From contig NZ_PJMB01000009.1 of the NCBI RefSeq assembly GCF_002892835.1, positions 62,001 through 126,000 of the forward strand: a DNA stretch of 64,000 nucleotides, given 5' to 3'. A program made the translations under genes and the position numbers. This DNA is from Arthrobacter sp. AFG7.2 (lineage in GTDB: Bacteria > Actinomycetota > Actinomycetes > Actinomycetales > Micrococcaceae). The notes beneath the pieces are model-generated. The model did not search any database. It saw only the letters and a list, made by a program, of their open reading frames with translations, and had not been told where the DNA came from. Of the stretch, positions 1 to 8,988 are shown piece by piece (within the stretch, counting starts at the first letter, position 1; each line of letters opens with the position of its first letter).

Positions 1-606
1 GGCGTGAACTCCATCATGTACTACGGCACCCAGATCCTTGCCGAGTCCGGCTTCGGCCGGGAGGCGGCCCTGACAGCCAACATCGCGAACGGGGTCATCT
101 CCGTCCTGGCGACATTTGTGGGCATCTGGCTGCTCGGCAGGGCGGGGCGCCGGCGGATGCTGATCACAGGACAGGTGGGGACTACCTCGGCCCTGGTACT
201 GATCGGCCTGTTTTCGCTGATCCTGCCTGAAGGCCCCGCGCGGGGGTTCGTCATCTTGTCGCTGACGGTGACGTTCCTGGCTTTCCAGCAGGGAGCCATC
301 TCACCCGTGACCTGGCTGATGCTGTCGGAAATCTTCCCGCTGAAGATGCGCGGCCTGGGCATGGGCGCCTCGGCGTTTGTCCTGTGGATCGTGAACTTCC
401 TGGTGGGCTTCGGCTTCCCGCAGCTCCTGGCCGCCCTTGGGCTCTCGAACACGTTCTTCCTGTTTGCCGTGCTGGGCGTCGGCGCCATTGCATTCGCCGC
501 CAAGTACGTCCCGGAGACCAAGGACAAGAGCCTTGAGGACCTGGAGCACTACTTCAAGACCATGGCTGGGAAGAGGCCTCAAGAAGCAATAACCGGGAAG
601 GCCTAG
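1..606 (+). CDS. Sugar-porter MFS transporter, C-terminal part (5' end outside window)
   Basis: The reading frame is open from base 1, so the gene begins before the window; about 200 residues of the C-terminal half are visible. They contain the sugar-porter hallmarks GVNSIMYYGT (end of TM7), LLGRAGRRRM (loop between TM8 and TM9) and the terminal VPETKDKSLEDLE. Five or six hydrophobic segments are seen. The family carries sugars or cyclitols across the inner membrane by proton symport. The protein resembles the complete transporter at 11991-13409, and both flank an inositol-type catabolic island, so a polyol or inositol substrate is likely, but the substrate cannot be read from sequence. A strong hairpin follows the stop codon. 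Confidence 0.9.
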   Translation, partial: GVNSIMYYGTQILAESGFGREAALTANIANGVISVLATFVGIWLLGRAGRRRMLITGQVGTTSALVLIGLFSLILPEGPARGFVILSLTVTFLAFQQGAISPVTWLMLSEIFPLKMRGLGMGASAFVLWIVNFLVGFGFPQLLAALGLSNTFFLFAVLGVGAIAFAAKYVPETKDKSLEDLEHYFKTMAGKRPQEAITGKA

Positions 607-633
607 GAGGCGCCGGTCTCCACCACTTGTCCG

Positions 634-674
634 CGAAATGCCCCCGTTGAGCCTGGCTCAACGGGGGCATTTCG
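634..674 (+). terminator. Perfect 20-bp inverted repeat downstream of the MFS gene
   Basis: Arms 634-653 and 655-674 are exact reverse complements around a single T, 28 bases after the stop codon. There is no long T-tract, so it is a hairpin of the kind common at ends of actinobacterial genes. It separates the MFS gene from the ABC operon. Confidence 0.75.
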
Positions 675-733
675 CCGTTGTGCTTCAGTGCGTCCCCTGG
701 CCACGAACCCTGCCCAGAGCATCTGAAACGTAA

Positions 734-800
734 CTTACTACGTAAGAACATGCTAATGACAGGACAAAGTATTGACTTTTGTGAGGCGGGTCACCATGAT
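734..800 (+). promoter_or_regulatory. Promoter and candidate operator of the ABC/dehydrogenase operon
   Basis: TTGACT (772-777) and CATGAT (795-800) are spaced by 17 bases and make a plausible sigma-70-type promoter 70 bases before the binding-protein gene. Immediately upstream is TGACAGGACA (757-766), a 10-mer with close relatives at the gntR promoter (11779) and the transporter promoter (11875). A further small inverted repeat, CTTAC-TAC-GTAAG, occupies 734-746. The 10-mer is a candidate site for the GntR-type regulator encoded at 10957-11697. Confidence 0.55.
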
Positions 801-869
801 CGAGGAGAAGGCATTTGAACGCACGCAAGGACGCGGGCGGCACCGCCCGAAAATCGAAGGAGATTTATC

Positions 870-1862
870 ATGAAGAACTTTTCCTGGCGGAAAGCAGCGA
901 TTGTGGCCACGGTCGTCCCCATGATGGCCTTGAGCGCCTGCTCCAGCGGCGGCAGGCCTGCCGAGAGTGGAAACGGGGCCGCCGCCGGACAGGTGGCCAC
1001 CACTGACAGGATCAAGATTGCGTTGATCACCCACGCGGCACCAGGGGACACTTTTTGGGACATTGTCCGCAAGGGGGCCGAAGAAGCTGCAGCCAAGGAC
1101 AACGTGGAGCTCCTGTACACGTCAGACCCCGAAGGCGGCCGCCAGGCACAGCTGATCGAGCAGGCCGTGGATCAGAAAGTCGACGGCATCGCAGTCACGC
1201 TCGCCAAGCCCGACGCGCTGAAGAGTGCCTTGAAAAAGGCTACGGATGCCGGCATCCCGGTTGTCAGCCTGAATGCTGGAGAGACGGTTTCCGCCCAGCT
1301 GGGAGCCTTTACCCATTTCGGGTCAAACGAAAAACTCGCTGGTGCTGCTGTGGGACAGAAACTCGCGGGTGAATCGTTGTCCCATCCCATCTGCGTTATC
1401 CAGGAACAGGGCCACGTTGGCCTGGAGGCCAGGTGCGCTGGAGTCAAGGAAAAGATTCCGGCAACAGAAATACTTTACGTAACGGGCACGGACATGACCC
1501 AGGTGTCGTCCACCGTCACTGCAAAGTTGCAGGCAACGGCTGACGCTGATGCCATCATCGGATTGGGTGCCCCGTACACCCTGACCATCCTGAAGGCGGT
1601 CAGCTCCGCCGGCAGCAAGGTCAAGGTGGCCTCATTCGACATGAACGCCGAGCTTGCCCAAAAGATCGCTGACGGCGAGATCCTCTTCACGGTGGACCAG
1701 CAGCCCTGGCTGCAGGGATATGGCGCCATCGATTCAATCTGGCAAAACAAGCGTGGCGGCTTCACCATCGGCGGCGGCCAGCCGGTACTCACCGGTCCGG
1801 CCATCGTCGACAAGGCCGCAGCGGCTGACGCGCTCCAGTTTGCCCAGCAAGGCGTCCGCTAA
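870..1862 (+). CDS. ABC sugar/cyclitol transporter, substrate-binding lipoprotein
   Basis: This 330-residue protein starts with a lipoprotein signal peptide ending in the lipobox LSAC (residues 21-24), so it should be anchored outside the membrane. The rest is a type I periplasmic-binding fold of the ribose/inositol class (Peripla_BP_4), with segments such as GDTFWDIVRKGAEEA, DGIAVTLAKPDAL and GIPVVSLNAG. AAGGAG sits 7 bases before the ATG. It is the first gene of an operon with a CUT2-type permease and ATPase, and with four sugar dehydrogenases behind them. It should bind a sugar, inositol isomer or related polyol; the exact ligand is unknown. Confidence 0.88.
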   Translation: MKNFSWRKAAIVATVVPMMALSACSSGGRPAESGNGAAAGQVATTDRIKIALITHAAPGDTFWDIVRKGAEEAAAKDNVELLYTSDPEGGRQAQLIEQAVDQKVDGIAVTLAKPDALKSALKKATDAGIPVVSLNAGETVSAQLGAFTHFGSNEKLAGAAVGQKLAGESLSHPICVIQEQGHVGLEARCAGVKEKIPATEILYVTGTDMTQVSSTVTAKLQATADADAIIGLGAPYTLTILKAVSSAGSKVKVASFDMNAELAQKIADGEILFTVDQQPWLQGYGAIDSIWQNKRGGFTIGGGQPVLTGPAIVDKAAAADALQFAQQGVR

Positions 1863-1912
1863 CCACCCCGTGTCTCTGGACGGGTAACGGCCAGGCACAA
1901 AGGAGAAACATC

Positions 1913-2968
1913 ATGACCGCGACAAATACACTCAAAAGGCCAGCGGCGGCAATCAAGGATGAACGGATTGGCAAACGCAATCCGCTGCAGAAGCTGTTAG
2001 GCAGGCCCGAAGTGGGCGCTCTTGTAGGCGCGATCGTCCTCTTCATTTTCTTTGCTTCTGTATCGCAGACATTCATTCAACCCAATGCTTTTGCCACAGT
2101 GCTCTATGGCAGCTCGACCATCGGGATCATGGCAGTGGGCGTTTCCTTGCTGATGATTGGAGGGGAGTTTGACCTCTCCACTGGTGTAGCAGTCATCAGT
2201 TCCGCACTGACAGCGTCAATGTTCAGCTGGTACTTCAGCGTGAACGTATGGGTCGGCGTGGTTCTGGCCTTGGTTGTTTCACTCGGTATCGGCTACATCA
2301 ACGGCTGGATCCTGATGAAAACAAAGCTCCCCAGCTTTATCGTCACCCTGGCAACGTTCCTGATGCTGACGGGTTTGAACCTGGGCCTGACACGGCTGAT
2401 CGGGGGCGGCGTTTCGTCGCCGTCCATCTCCTCCATGGACGGATTTGTATCCGCGAAGGCGGTCTTTTCCTCATCGGTGAACATTGGCGGCGTAGATGTA
2501 AAAAACACTGTCTTCATCTGGATTGCGCTCGTCGCGGTGGCCTCCTGGGTGCTTCTGCGGACCAAGGTGGGCAACTGGATTTTCGCTGTCGGCGGTGACG
2601 AGAACGCAGCCCGCGCCGTGGGCGTGCCGGTCAAGGCGACGAAGATCGGGCTTTTCATGGCCGTGGGATTCTGCGGCTGGGTCCTGGGAATGCACAACCT
2701 TTTCGCTTTCGACGCGGTGCAGTCCGGCGAAGGCGTGGGCAATGAGTTCCTTTACATCATCGCCGCCGTGATCGGTGGCTGCCTCCTCACCGGCGGCTAC
2801 GGCTCAGCCGTTGGCGGTGCCATCGGCGCCTTCATCTTCGGCATGGCAAACAAGGGCATCGTCTACGCCCAGTGGAATCCGGACTGGTTCAAGTTCTTCC
2901 TGGGCCTGATGCTGCTGCTGGCCACCATCGTCAACCTCATCGTCAAGCGCCGCGCGGAACTGAAGTAA
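1913..2968 (+). CDS. ABC sugar transporter permease (CUT2/RbsC-like)
   Basis: The 351-residue protein has about ten hydrophobic segments and the BPD_transp_2 features of RbsC/FrcC-type permeases, including [13 protein letters not shown] near residue 80 and [20 protein letters not shown] near residue 285. It forms the membrane channel for the importer whose binding protein is just upstream and whose ATPase is 10 bases downstream. AAAGGAG precedes the ATG. A hydrophilic N-terminal stretch of about 40 residues precedes the first membrane segment. Confidence 0.9.
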   Translation: MTATNTLKRPAAAIKDERIGKRNPLQKLLGRPEVGALVGAIVLFIFFASVSQTFIQPNAFATVLYGSSTIGIMAVGVSLLMIGGEFDLSTGVAVISSALTASMFSWYFSVNVWVGVVLALVVSLGIGYINGWILMKTKLPSFIVTLATFLMLTGLNLGLTRLIGGGVSSPSISSMDGFVSAKAVFSSSVNIGGVDVKNTVFIWIALVAVASWVLLRTKVGNWIFAVGGDENAARAVGVPVKATKIGLFMAVGFCGWVLGMHNLFAFDAVQSGEGVGNEFLYIIAAVIGGCLLTGGYGSAVGGAIGAFIFGMANKGIVYAQWNPDWFKFFLGLMLLLATIVNLIVKRRAELK

Positions 2969-2978
2969 GGGGCCGAAC

Positions 2979-3914
2979 ATGAATGCCAAACAGATTGACC
3001 AGCAGACGTTGCTCCGGAACGAGGCAGACCCGCTGACGCATACCCCAGTCCACCTGCTGTCCCTTGAAGGAGTGGGCAAGCATTACGGCAATATCGTGGC
3101 GCTGCGGGACGTCACCATGGCCGTGGACAACGGCCGCGTCACGTGCGTCCTTGGTGATAACGGGGCCGGTAAGTCCACCTTGATCAAGATCATTGCCGGC
3201 CTGCACCAGCATGACGAAGGCGCGTTGCAGATCATGGGCGAGGAACGGAAGTTCACTTCTCCACGGGAGGCCCTGGATGCCGGCATTGCCACCGTGTACC
3301 AGGACCTTGCGGTGGTGCCGCTGATGCCTATCTGGCGCAACTTCTTCCTGGGTTCCGAGCTGACGACCGGAAAAGGCCCCTTCCAGCGGATGGATGTCCA
3401 GGCAATGAAGGACATCACCAAAAAAGAGCTCGCGGACATGGGCATCGACCTGCGCGATGTGGAACAGCCCATCGGCCAGCTCTCGGGCGGTGAGCGCCAG
3501 TGTGTGGCAATCGCCCGGGCGGTGTACTTCGGCGCCAAGGTCCTCATCCTGGACGAGCCGACCGCGGCCCTCGGCGTGAAGCAGTCGGGCGTCGTCCTGC
3601 GCTACATCCTGCAGGCCAGGGACCGCGGACTCGGAGTCATCTTCATCACCCACAACCCGCACCACGCCTTCCCGGTGGGCGACCGGTTCCTGCTGCTCAA
3701 GCGCGGCAAATCAATCGGCTACTACGACAAGAAGGACATTTCCCTGGACGAGCTGACGGCCCAGATGGCCGGCGGCGCCGAACTCGCAGAGCTCGCCCAC
3801 GAGCTGGAGCAGCTCGGCGGTCACGGTGATGTGGTCAAGGAAGTCCAGGCCGAGGTCGCCGACGTCACCCACAGCGCAGAAACGCCAAGGGAAAGCAGCC
3901 CGCGGCACGCCTAG
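2979..3914 (+). CDS. ABC sugar transporter ATP-binding protein, single nucleotide-binding domain
   Basis: The 311-residue protein carries one complete ABC domain: Walker [10 protein letters not shown] (about residue 60), signature LSGGERQC (about 168), Walker [12 protein letters not shown] and an H-loop ITHNPH. CUT2 ATPases such as RbsA usually carry two fused domains of about 500 residues, so this is the shorter FrcA-like form that works as a homodimer. About 30 hydrophilic residues, including a His-Gly-rich patch, extend past the domain. It energises uptake by the permease at 1913-2968. A 10-bp perfect hairpin follows the stop codon and may reduce read-through into the dehydrogenase genes. 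Confidence 0.9.
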   Translation: MNAKQIDQQTLLRNEADPLTHTPVHLLSLEGVGKHYGNIVALRDVTMAVDNGRVTCVLGDNGAGKSTLIKIIAGLHQHDEGALQIMGEERKFTSPREALDAGIATVYQDLAVVPLMPIWRNFFLGSELTTGKGPFQRMDVQAMKDITKKELADMGIDLRDVEQPIGQLSGGERQCVAIARAVYFGAKVLILDEPTAALGVKQSGVVLRYILQARDRGLGVIFITHNPHHAFPVGDRFLLLKRGKSIGYYDKKDISLDELTAQMAGGAELAELAHELEQLGGHGDVVKEVQAEVADVTHSAETPRESSPRHA

Positions 3915-3923
3915 CAAGGGGAG

Positions 3924-3959
3924 GAGGGGGCCCGGCGGCAAGACCCAATGGGCCCCCTC
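3924..3959 (+). terminator. GC hairpin between transporter and dehydrogenase genes
   Basis: GAGGGGGCCC (3924-3933) and GGGCCCCCTC (3950-3959) are perfect complements around a 16-base loop, ten bases after the ATPase stop codon. There is no T-run. It may be a partial terminator or an mRNA processing hairpin that sets transporter-to-enzyme ratios. Confidence 0.55.
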
Positions 3960-4001
3960 GCCATGCCGCAAGTGCACCACAACATCAGACGGGAAGACAG
4001 T

Positions 4002-4997
4002 ATGACGATCCGGGTTGGCGTCATCGGCGCCGGTGTCATGGGCGCAGACCACATCAGGAACCTCTCCACTACCATCAGCGGGGCCGAAGTCACCTTCGTG
4101 GCGGACCTCGACGCCGGGCGCGCCGCTGCAGCAGCGCCACCGTCGGCACGTACCACCGCAGACCCTTCCGAGCTCATTAATTCGAGCGAGGTGGACGCGG
4201 TGGTCGTGGCCTCGCATGACTCGACGCACGCCGGGCTGGTGCTTGAGTGTTTCGAAGCGATGACACCGGTGCTGTGCGAAAAACCGCTGGCACCCTCGCT
4301 CCTGGAAAGCCTGGAGGTGGTCGCGGCAGAGGCGGACATCATTGCCGCAACCGGTACGCGGCTGCTGTCCATGGGGTTCATGCGGCGCTTCGATCCGGGG
4401 TACGTGTCCCTGCGCGAGTCCGTGCAGGACCGGGCCCAGGGCGAGCCGCTGATGGTCCACTGCACCAGCCGCAACGCCTTCGCAGGGCCAGGAACCACCG
4501 CCGAATCCGCCATTACCAATTCCGCTATCCACGAACTGGACATCGTCCCGTGGCTGCTGCAGTCTCCCATTGCTGAAGTCTCGTGGCAGGCGGGCCGGAG
4601 TTCGCGGCACGCGGACGGCGGCCTCCAGGATCCGGCGTTCATGCTGTTCCGCTTGGCCGACGGTACCCTGGCAACCCTCGAGCTGTTCCTCAACGCACGC
4701 TACGGCTACACCACCGCATGCGAGGTTGTGTCGGAACGGGGCACGAGCGCCCTGCCGGAACCAGCGGTTTTGGCGGTCCAGGAGGAAGGCCAGCGGCGTT
4801 TCGGTATTCCCGCCGACTGGCGTCCGCGGTTCGCCGACGCCTACCGGCTCCAGCTGCAGGCCTGGATTGCCGCGCTCAACCATGGCGAACCTGCCCCGCT
4901 TGCCACGGGAGAGGACGGACTGCGGGCCTCCCAGGTGGCCCAAGCCATGATCCGGTCACTGCACAGCGACGGCGCCTACACGAAGGTGATCTACTGA
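4002..4997 (+). CDS. Gfo/Idh/MocA family oxidoreductase (inositol 2-dehydrogenase-like)
   Basis: A 331-residue NAD(P)-dependent dehydrogenase. The Rossmann motif GAGVMG lies at residues 9-14 and the catalytic Lys in CEKP (EKP at 93-95); the C-terminal domain has the substrate segment NSAIHELDI with the expected His. I chose the ATG at 4002, where GGGAAG lies about 7 bases upstream and the nucleotide-binding strand follows directly; an in-frame ATG at 3948 would add 18 unrelated residues. The stop codon overlaps the next start (TGATG). It probably oxidises a ring hydroxyl of an inositol or sugar imported by the upstream ABC system. Confidence 0.85.
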   Translation: MTIRVGVIGAGVMGADHIRNLSTTISGAEVTFVADLDAGRAAAAAPPSARTTADPSELINSSEVDAVVVASHDSTHAGLVLECFEAMTPVLCEKPLAPSLLESLEVVAAEADIIAATGTRLLSMGFMRRFDPGYVSLRESVQDRAQGEPLMVHCTSRNAFAGPGTTAESAITNSAIHELDIVPWLLQSPIAEVSWQAGRSSRHADGGLQDPAFMLFRLADGTLATLELFLNARYGYTTACEVVSERGTSALPEPAVLAVQEEGQRRFGIPADWRPRFADAYRLQLQAWIAALNHGEPAPLATGEDGLRASQVAQAMIRSLHSDGAYTKVIY

Positions 4998-6040
4998 TGC
5001 CCGCTGCACGCCTGCCGTCCCCGCGCATGCCGGACTCCATGGACGCTCCGGTCCTGCGGTGGGGGATCATGGGGCCGGGATGGATAGCGGAACGCTTCAC
5101 CGAATCCGTACAGGCGCATTCGCGCCAGGTGATCGCCGCCGTCGGCTCCCGCTCATTGGCGAGGTCAAAAGCCTTCGCTGACAGTTTTGGCGTGCCCGCG
5201 GCTTACGGAAGCTACGAAGAACTGGCTGCCGCCCCGGACGTTGACATCGTTTATGTTTCCACACCCCACAATTTCCACCACAGGGCGGCCTTGCTCGCGA
5301 TCGAGGCGGGCAAGCACGTCCTGATTGAGAAGCCGATCGGCCTGAACGCAGCCCAGGCGCGGGACATCGCAGCGCAGGCCCGTGCCTCCGGGGTGTTTGC
5401 CGCCGAGGCGATGTGGAGTTTCTTCCTGCCCAAATTCGATGTGGTCCGCCAAATACTCGAAGACGGGACGCTTGGTACGGTCACCACTGTCCTTGCAGAG
5501 TACGGCGAACACTTCGAGCCCAGCCACCGGATCTTTGATCCCGCACTGGCGGGCGGACCGCTGCTGGACCTTGGAACTTACCCGCTGGCCCTGATCACAG
5601 AAGTTTTGGGGGCTCCGCAACAGGTCAGGGCCGTTGCGCAACAGCACGAATCCGGAGTGAACGCGCAACTCTCAGCCGTGATGGCGTTCGACGGCGGGAG
5701 CCACGCGGTCATGAACACTCACCTGCATAACGTCACACCCACGGCGGCAACGATCGTGGGCACCAAAGCCACCCTGGCAATGGACGGCCCGTTCACCATG
5801 CCCGGGGGATTCGAGCTGCGGTTCCCGGACGGATCACGCCTCCGCCATGACGAACCGCCCGGAGCGCACTTTGAGGGCCTGCACTATGAGGCCGCCGCCG
5901 TGGCGCGCGCCGTCACGAGCGGCCTGGCCGAAGTTTCCGAACGCACACTCGGCGCGTCCATCCGGACGATGGAGGCAGCGGACGCCCTCCGCCGGCAGCT
6001 CGGCATTGAATTTCCAGGCGAAGGCAACCCGCCCGCCTGA
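4997..6040 (+). CDS. Gfo/Idh/MocA family oxidoreductase (dihydrodiol dehydrogenase-like)
   Basis: This 347-residue protein begins at an ATG sharing one base with the previous stop codon, so the genes are translationally coupled. The Rossmann motif is the variant GPGWIA, followed by IEKPIG with the conserved Lys. The C-terminal domain contains GGPLLDLGTYPLAL, where Tyr-Pro stands in place of the His-Asp seen in the sibling enzymes. That pattern is typical of the dimeric dihydrodiol dehydrogenase / 1,5-anhydrofructose reductase branch. It is therefore likely to act on a different substrate or carry out a different step from the other three dehydrogenases in the operon. Confidence 0.83.
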   Translation: MPAARLPSPRMPDSMDAPVLRWGIMGPGWIAERFTESVQAHSRQVIAAVGSRSLARSKAFADSFGVPAAYGSYEELAAAPDVDIVYVSTPHNFHHRAALLAIEAGKHVLIEKPIGLNAAQARDIAAQARASGVFAAEAMWSFFLPKFDVVRQILEDGTLGTVTTVLAEYGEHFEPSHRIFDPALAGGPLLDLGTYPLALITEVLGAPQQVRAVAQQHESGVNAQLSAVMAFDGGSHAVMNTHLHNVTPTAATIVGTKATLAMDGPFTMPGGFELRFPDGSRLRHDEPPGAHFEGLHYEAAAVARAVTSGLAEVSERTLGASIRTMEAADALRRQLGIEFPGEGNPPA

Positions 6041-6074
6041 TCCTCCCTGTTCACACCATCGAAAGGACGAGCCA

Positions 6075-7163
6075 TTGGCTTACATCTCACAGCACCCTGC
6101 GGCAGCCCCCGTACCGGTCCGGATTGGACTCATCGGCTCAGGCTGGATGGGCGCGTTCCATGCCGAAAGCATTGCCCGCCGCGTGCCCGGTGCCAGCCTG
6201 GCCGCCATTGCGGACCCCAACGTGGAATCCGCGCAGAACCTTGCCCAGGAGCTGGGTACCGCTAAGGTGACGGCGGTTGCCGACGATATCCTGGCGGATC
6301 CGGAGATTGACGCCGTGATCATCGCCAGCCCGGCACGGTTCCATTCCGCCCTGATTGCCCAGGCCGCTGCCGCCGGGAAACACGTTTTTTGCGAGAAACC
6401 GGCCGGCCAGTCCCTGGCCGAACTCGATGCCGCCCTGGCCGCTGTGGACGAAGCCGGCGTCCTGTTCCAGATCGGCTTCAACCGCCGCTACGCGGATGAC
6501 TTCCAGGCAGCGAAGAAGGATCTCGCCGCCGGAGTGGCGGGTACCCCTCAACTCCTTCGCTCGCTGACCCGCGACCCCGGGACCGGAAGCATCCCCAACG
6601 CTGCCAGGGTCCCGGCCTGGACCATCTTCCTGGAGACGCTCATCCACGACTTCGACACCCTCAACTGGTTCAACGAGGGGGCCGAGCCCGTGGAGGTCTA
6701 CGCGGTGGCGGATGCGCTCGTGGAGCCGTCCCTGCGCGACCAGGGGTTCCTGGACACGGCTGTGGTGACCATCCGGTACAGCAACGGCGCAGTGGCAGTG
6801 GCCGAAGCGAATTTCAGTGCACTGTACGGATACGACATCCGCGGCGAAGTCTTCGGCTCCAAAGGCATGGTGCAGGCCGGCCGGGCCACCGAAACGGCAT
6901 CCCGGCGTTATACCGCAGAAGGACTTTCGGCGGACACGCCCCGGCTCAACGTGGAGCTGTTCCGCCAGGCCTATACGGACGAACTCGCCGACTTCGCCGC
7001 CGCGGTGCGGGCAAAGCGCGACGGCGTGCCCTCGCCGTCGTCGGAGGTGACCCTTACGCCCGGCGCCGCCGACGCCCGCCGTGCCCTGGCGATGGCCCTC
7101 GCCTGCATCGAGTCGGTCAAGAGCGGCGTCCCGGCTGCCGTCGCGCAGAAGGCAAACGTCTGA
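6075..7163 (+). CDS. Gfo/Idh/MocA family oxidoreductase (inositol 2-dehydrogenase-like)
   Basis: The third dehydrogenase of the cluster, 362 residues if translation begins at TTG 6075, which follows GAAAGGAC at 6061-6068. Starting further upstream would read through the previous gene in another frame. It has GSGWMG for NAD binding, the catalytic segment FCEKPAGQ, the fingerprint GFNRRYADDF and ETLIHDFDT with the catalytic His, all typical of IolG-like enzymes. Its stop codon overlaps the start of the TIM-barrel gene (TGATG). It probably oxidises or epimerises an inositol-type substrate. Confidence 0.85.
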   Translation: MAYISQHPAAAPVPVRIGLIGSGWMGAFHAESIARRVPGASLAAIADPNVESAQNLAQELGTAKVTAVADDILADPEIDAVIIASPARFHSALIAQAAAAGKHVFCEKPAGQSLAELDAALAAVDEAGVLFQIGFNRRYADDFQAAKKDLAAGVAGTPQLLRSLTRDPGTGSIPNAARVPAWTIFLETLIHDFDTLNWFNEGAEPVEVYAVADALVEPSLRDQGFLDTAVVTIRYSNGAVAVAEANFSALYGYDIRGEVFGSKGMVQAGRATETASRRYTAEGLSADTPRLNVELFRQAYTDELADFAAAVRAKRDGVPSPSSEVTLTPGAADARRALAMALACIESVKSGVPAAVAQKANV

Positions 7164-7948
7164 TGCGGCTGGCCGTCTGTGCGGAAATGGTGTTCCTGGA
7201 CCTGCCTTTCGTGGAACGGGTCCGCCGGATCCACGAGGCCGGATTCGACGTGGAATTGTGGGATTCGCGCACCAAGGACGTCAAGGCATTAAAGGCCACC
7301 GGCGCAGTGTTTTCCTCGATGACCGGTTACGCGTCCGGCAGCCTGGTGGATCCAGACACTGCCGATGACGTGGTGCGGACAGCTGAATCCCTGATCCCCA
7401 CAGCCCTTGAACTTGGCGTCAGCCGGATGGTGGTGCACCCGGCGGAACTGGTGGAAGGCCGGGCCGCCCGCCCCGCCTACCGTTCCACCGGCCGCATGTG
7501 GTCCACCGGCGCACGGACGCTGGAGAGGCTCGGCAACCTGGGCGAGAAGCACGGGGTGACGTTCTGCCTGGAAAACCTGAACACCATCCTCGACCACCCC
7601 GGCATTCCACTGGCACGGGCCAAGGACACCCTCGCCCTGGTGGAGGCCGCCGGGCACCCGAACGCCAAGCTGATGCTGGATCTGTATCACGCCCAGTTGG
7701 GGGAGGGGAACCTCATCGAACTCGTGAGGCGCGCCCTGCAGTACATCGGTGAAATCCAGGTTGCGGACGTTCCCGGACGCTGCGAGCCGGGCACCGGGGA
7801 AATCAACTATGCAGCCGTGGCCCGGGCCCTCGCTGAGGCGGGCTACCTGGGCACAGTAGGCATGGAGGCCTGGGCGAAGGATGACAGCAACGCAGCCCTC
7901 GACGCCTTCCGCGCTGCCTTTATCGTCTATGCAGAGGACAAATCATGA
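7163..7948 (+). CDS. Hydroxypyruvate isomerase-like TIM-barrel sugar isomerase/epimerase
   Basis: The 261-residue protein belongs to the xylose-isomerase-like TIM-barrel (AP_endonuc_2) superfamily. Likely metal ligands lie in FCLENLN (Glu), LMLDLYHAQ (Asp and His) and GMEAW (Glu). The segment GEIQVADVPGRCEPGTGEI matches the Hyi/OtnI type, where substrate and metal are held near the end of the barrel. It overlaps both neighbours by a few bases (TGATG before, ATGA after), so it is co-expressed with the dehydrogenases. Isomerisation or epimerisation of an oxidised sugar or inosose is likely; the exact reaction is not determined. Confidence 0.82.
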   Translation: MRLAVCAEMVFLDLPFVERVRRIHEAGFDVELWDSRTKDVKALKATGAVFSSMTGYASGSLVDPDTADDVVRTAESLIPTALELGVSRMVVHPAELVEGRAARPAYRSTGRMWSTGARTLERLGNLGEKHGVTFCLENLNTILDHPGIPLARAKDTLALVEAAGHPNAKLMLDLYHAQLGEGNLIELVRRALQYIGEIQVADVPGRCEPGTGEINYAAVARALAEAGYLGTVGMEAWAKDDSNAALDAFRAAFIVYAEDKS

Positions 7949-8988
7949 AGAACGTAACGCTTGGCCTCGTGGGCGTGGGCCGGATCGGTGTGATGCACGC
8001 CAAAAACATCGCAGCCCTCAACGGAATGCTGAATCCGAAAGGAATTAACGTCACGCTCCGGCTCACGGACGTGGCCGAAGAGCATGCCCGGAACGTCGCC
8101 GCGGACGTGGATGCCGAGTATGTTTCCTCCGTGGGGGCGCTTCTGGCCTCGGGCGTGGACGGCCTGGTGGTAGCCACCGGCACCGTGACCCATCCCGAGC
8201 TGATCACGGCGGGGGTGGACGCCGGTATCCCGGTCTTTTGCGAAAAGCCGGTGGCCCTGAACGTGGCGGACGCCCTGCCGGTCCTGGATTACATCCGGGA
8301 CAACCACGGCGTGGTCCAGATCGGACACCAGCGCCGTTTCGATGCCGGCTACCTTGAGGCACGGCGGGCATACCAGGCCGGCGAGCTGGGATGGATCCAT
8401 TCCCTGCGTGCAGTCACCTGCGACATGGCCCCGCCGCCCGTGGAGTTCCTCGCAACCTCCGGCGGGCTCTTCCGGGACTGCTCGGTCCACGACTTCGACA
8501 TCCTCCGCTGGCTGACCGGCCGCGAGATCGTCGAGGTCTACGCCAAGGGCTCGAACAACGGCGACCCGGCAATCGGCGACGTAGGGGACGTGGATACCGC
8601 GCTTGCCCTGGTGACATTCGACGACGGCACGGTAGGAACGGTTTCGGCGACCCGCTATAACGGGGCGGGCCACGATGTGCGGCTGGAAATCCAGGGGTCC
8701 AGCCGGTCCCTTATGGTGGGCCTGGACCAGAAGAGTGCCATGGCATCGGCCGAACCCGGGGTCGCATTCCCCTCGGGTGAGCCGCACAGGACGTTTGCCG
8801 AGCGTTTCGACCAGGCCTACCGTTCCGAAATGGCCGCCTTCGTTGAGCTTGTCCTGGGCCAGCGGGAGAACCCGTGCACACCCGAGGATGCTGTGGCCGC
8901 CTCCCGCGTGGCGGATGCTGCCCAGGATTCCCTGGCCAGCGGCGTTCCGGTCCGGGTGGCAGCGACGGTGAGGAGCAGCAGGATCTAA
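7945..8988 (+). CDS. Gfo/Idh/MocA family oxidoreductase (IolG-like inositol 2-dehydrogenase)
   Basis: A 347-residue enzyme and the closest of the four to classical inositol 2-dehydrogenase: GVGRIG at residues 10-15, FCEKPVALN with catalytic Lys at 101, GHQRRFD near 128 and GGLFRDCSVHDFDILRW with Asp178 and His182. The start overlaps the previous stop (ATGA). Its stop codon overlaps by 4 bases the stop of the convergent lacI-type gene. It should convert an inositol to the inosose with NAD+, feeding the iol pathway whose IolB is encoded nearby. Specificity among inositol stereoisomers cannot be judged from the sequence. Confidence 0.86.
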   Translation: MKNVTLGLVGVGRIGVMHAKNIAALNGMLNPKGINVTLRLTDVAEEHARNVAADVDAEYVSSVGALLASGVDGLVVATGTVTHPELITAGVDAGIPVFCEKPVALNVADALPVLDYIRDNHGVVQIGHQRRFDAGYLEARRAYQAGELGWIHSLRAVTCDMAPPPVEFLATSGGLFRDCSVHDFDILRWLTGREIVEVYAKGSNNGDPAIGDVGDVDTALALVTFDDGTVGTVSATRYNGAGHDVRLEIQGSSRSLMVGLDQKSAMASAEPGVAFPSGEPHRTFAERFDQAYRSEMAAFVELVLGQRENPCTPEDAVAASRVADAAQDSLASGVPVRVAATVRSSRI

